Shown here: positions 32,161 through 32,983 of the stretch, piece after piece | Layout: the number at the start of each line of letters is the position of its first letter | Position numbering within the stretch: position 1 is the first letter of the stretch | NCBI GenBank assembly: GCA_022695795.1 | Contig: MU404250.1 | Coordinates: forward strand, 1 to 32,983 | From: Biscogniauxia marginata | Lineage: Eukaryota > Ascomycota > Sordariomycetes > Xylariales > Xylariaceae | Direction: 5' to 3' | Length of the DNA stretch: 32,983 nt | Position numbers and translations under genes: made by a program | The notes under the pieces: generated by a model | Told to the model about the DNA's origin: nothing | Databases searched by the model: none | What the model saw: only the letters and a program-made list of their open reading frames with translations

Positions 32161-32983
32161 TACTTATCCCGCTTAATTACATTTATGATAATAATATAAA
32201 AAAGGTTTAAACTAATAAAATATTTATATAATTAAATTATTTTAAATTTATTATTTTATAATAAATATATAAATAACTTAATAAAAAATCGAAAAAAACA
32301 CGGATTTTTTCTTTTTATTAAATAAATAATTTAAATAATTTAAATAATTTTAAATTTTAAAAAATACGATTTTATATAATGAATTAAATAATTTACTTGT
32401 TTATATAACTTATTTATTTATATAATATATTATTATTAAAAAGAAATTTAAAAATTAATTAAATTAATCACTTTTTATTTAAATAAAAGTTATTATAATA
32501 CGTATTTAATTAACTTTATTAAGTTATTTACTTTTAAAAAAGTAATGAAATATTAAATATTTTAATTTAATATTTAAATTTAATTATATATTATATAACG
32601 GTTTTTAATAGTTATAAAATTTAAATATAATTATTTTCATAATAAAAAAAGGTTTTTAAATATAAAAATAATATTGAAAATTAATTATCTTTTTCCTTTT
32701 TATTAAACTTATTATTTAAATTTATAAATTTCTTTTTTTAAATTAAATTAATATTAATAACTTATAATAATTAATTTAATTTCTTTTTAATTAAAATATA
32801 AAAACTTTTATAAAAATAATTAAATATAATAACTAATAATAAAAACTTTTAAAATTATAAATTAAAGTTTTAAATATATTTAAAATAACGACTTTTATAA
32901 AATTAAAAGTTAATAAAAATTTATTAATTAATTATTTAATTGATTTTATAATATATATTATTATTTATTATTTATTATTTATT
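32160..32983. other. AT-rich, RIP-like repeat block (right end)
   Basis: Composition is like 1-2340: almost only A and T, with scattered CG remnants and no reading frame. It continues past the window edge. The NRPS locus is thus bracketed by AT-rich DNA on the 5' side of the gene. Confidence 0.75.
32280..32435. repeat. Degraded right arm of the foldback element family
   Basis: The string ACGATTTTATATAATGAATTAAATAATTTACTTGTTTATATAACTTATT (about 32366-32414) follows the right arm of the 1653-2101 copy base for base. It differs mostly by T for C and A for G, and ends in the equivalent of the CGTTA terminus. A matching left arm was not identified upstream, so the copy is partial or too decayed. 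Confidence 0.5.

Noticed and set aside
1..32983. CRISPR array, rRNA or tRNA genes, bacterial-type operons
   Set aside because: No regular spacer repeats, no cloverleaf or rRNA-like segments were seen; the gene structure is fungal.

Overview
This window looks like genomic DNA of a filamentous ascomycete (Pezizomycotina). The support is: short introns (about 47-78 nt) with GTRNGT donors, CTAAC-like branch sites and YAG acceptors; a multimodular NRPS with fungal domain order; fungal-restricted families (DUF6594, caspase-like plus DUF7580-like pseudokinase, kinase/Sel1/ankyrin); and blocks of extreme A+T that look like RIP-degraded repeats. I cannot name the species. Leotiomycetes- or Dothideomycetes-type genomes with AT isochores fit, but that is a guess.

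Layout. 1-2340 is an AT-rich, repeat-derived block holding at least three copies of one foldback element. 2341-3384 is gene-free upstream DNA. 3385-7315 (+) holds a protein kinase reading frame and a Sel1/ankyrin reading frame that probably belong to one ancestral gene. It is now broken by an in-frame TAA and by an LTR-like insertion (4771-5041). 7337-8520 (-) is an intact five-exon DUF6594 membrane protein. 8739-9197 (-) is a three-exon 114-aa protein of unknown function. 9742-12148 (+) is a four-exon, 738-aa fusion of a caspase-like domain and a pseudokinase. 12926-13252 (-) is a two-exon, 91-aa secreted cysteine-rich precursor with a dibasic processing site. 15142-30244 (-) is one four-exon NRPS gene of 4970 aa. 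30245-30500 is its promoter. 30500-30835 is AT-rich. 30840-32160 is gene-poor DNA with a 192-bp MITE-like element, and 32160-32983 is a second AT-rich repeat block.

How the parts may work together. The left half (kinase/ankyrin, DUF6594, small protein, caspase-pseudokinase) has the composition of a fungal non-self recognition or regulated-cell-death neighbourhood; this is inferred from family associations, not shown. The right half is a secondary-metabolite backbone gene with the order A-T-E-C-A-T-C-T-C-(relic A)-T-C-A-T-C. It has five carrier domains but only three complete adenylation domains, and the last of those has Asn where the amino-group-binding Asp is expected. No tailoring enzyme, transporter or regulator for the NRPS is visible in the window.

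All gene models were assembled by eye from frames, splice signals and family motifs. The models whose exons join in phase and continue a recognised domain (NRPS, caspase-pseudokinase, DUF6594, secreted peptide) are the most secure.
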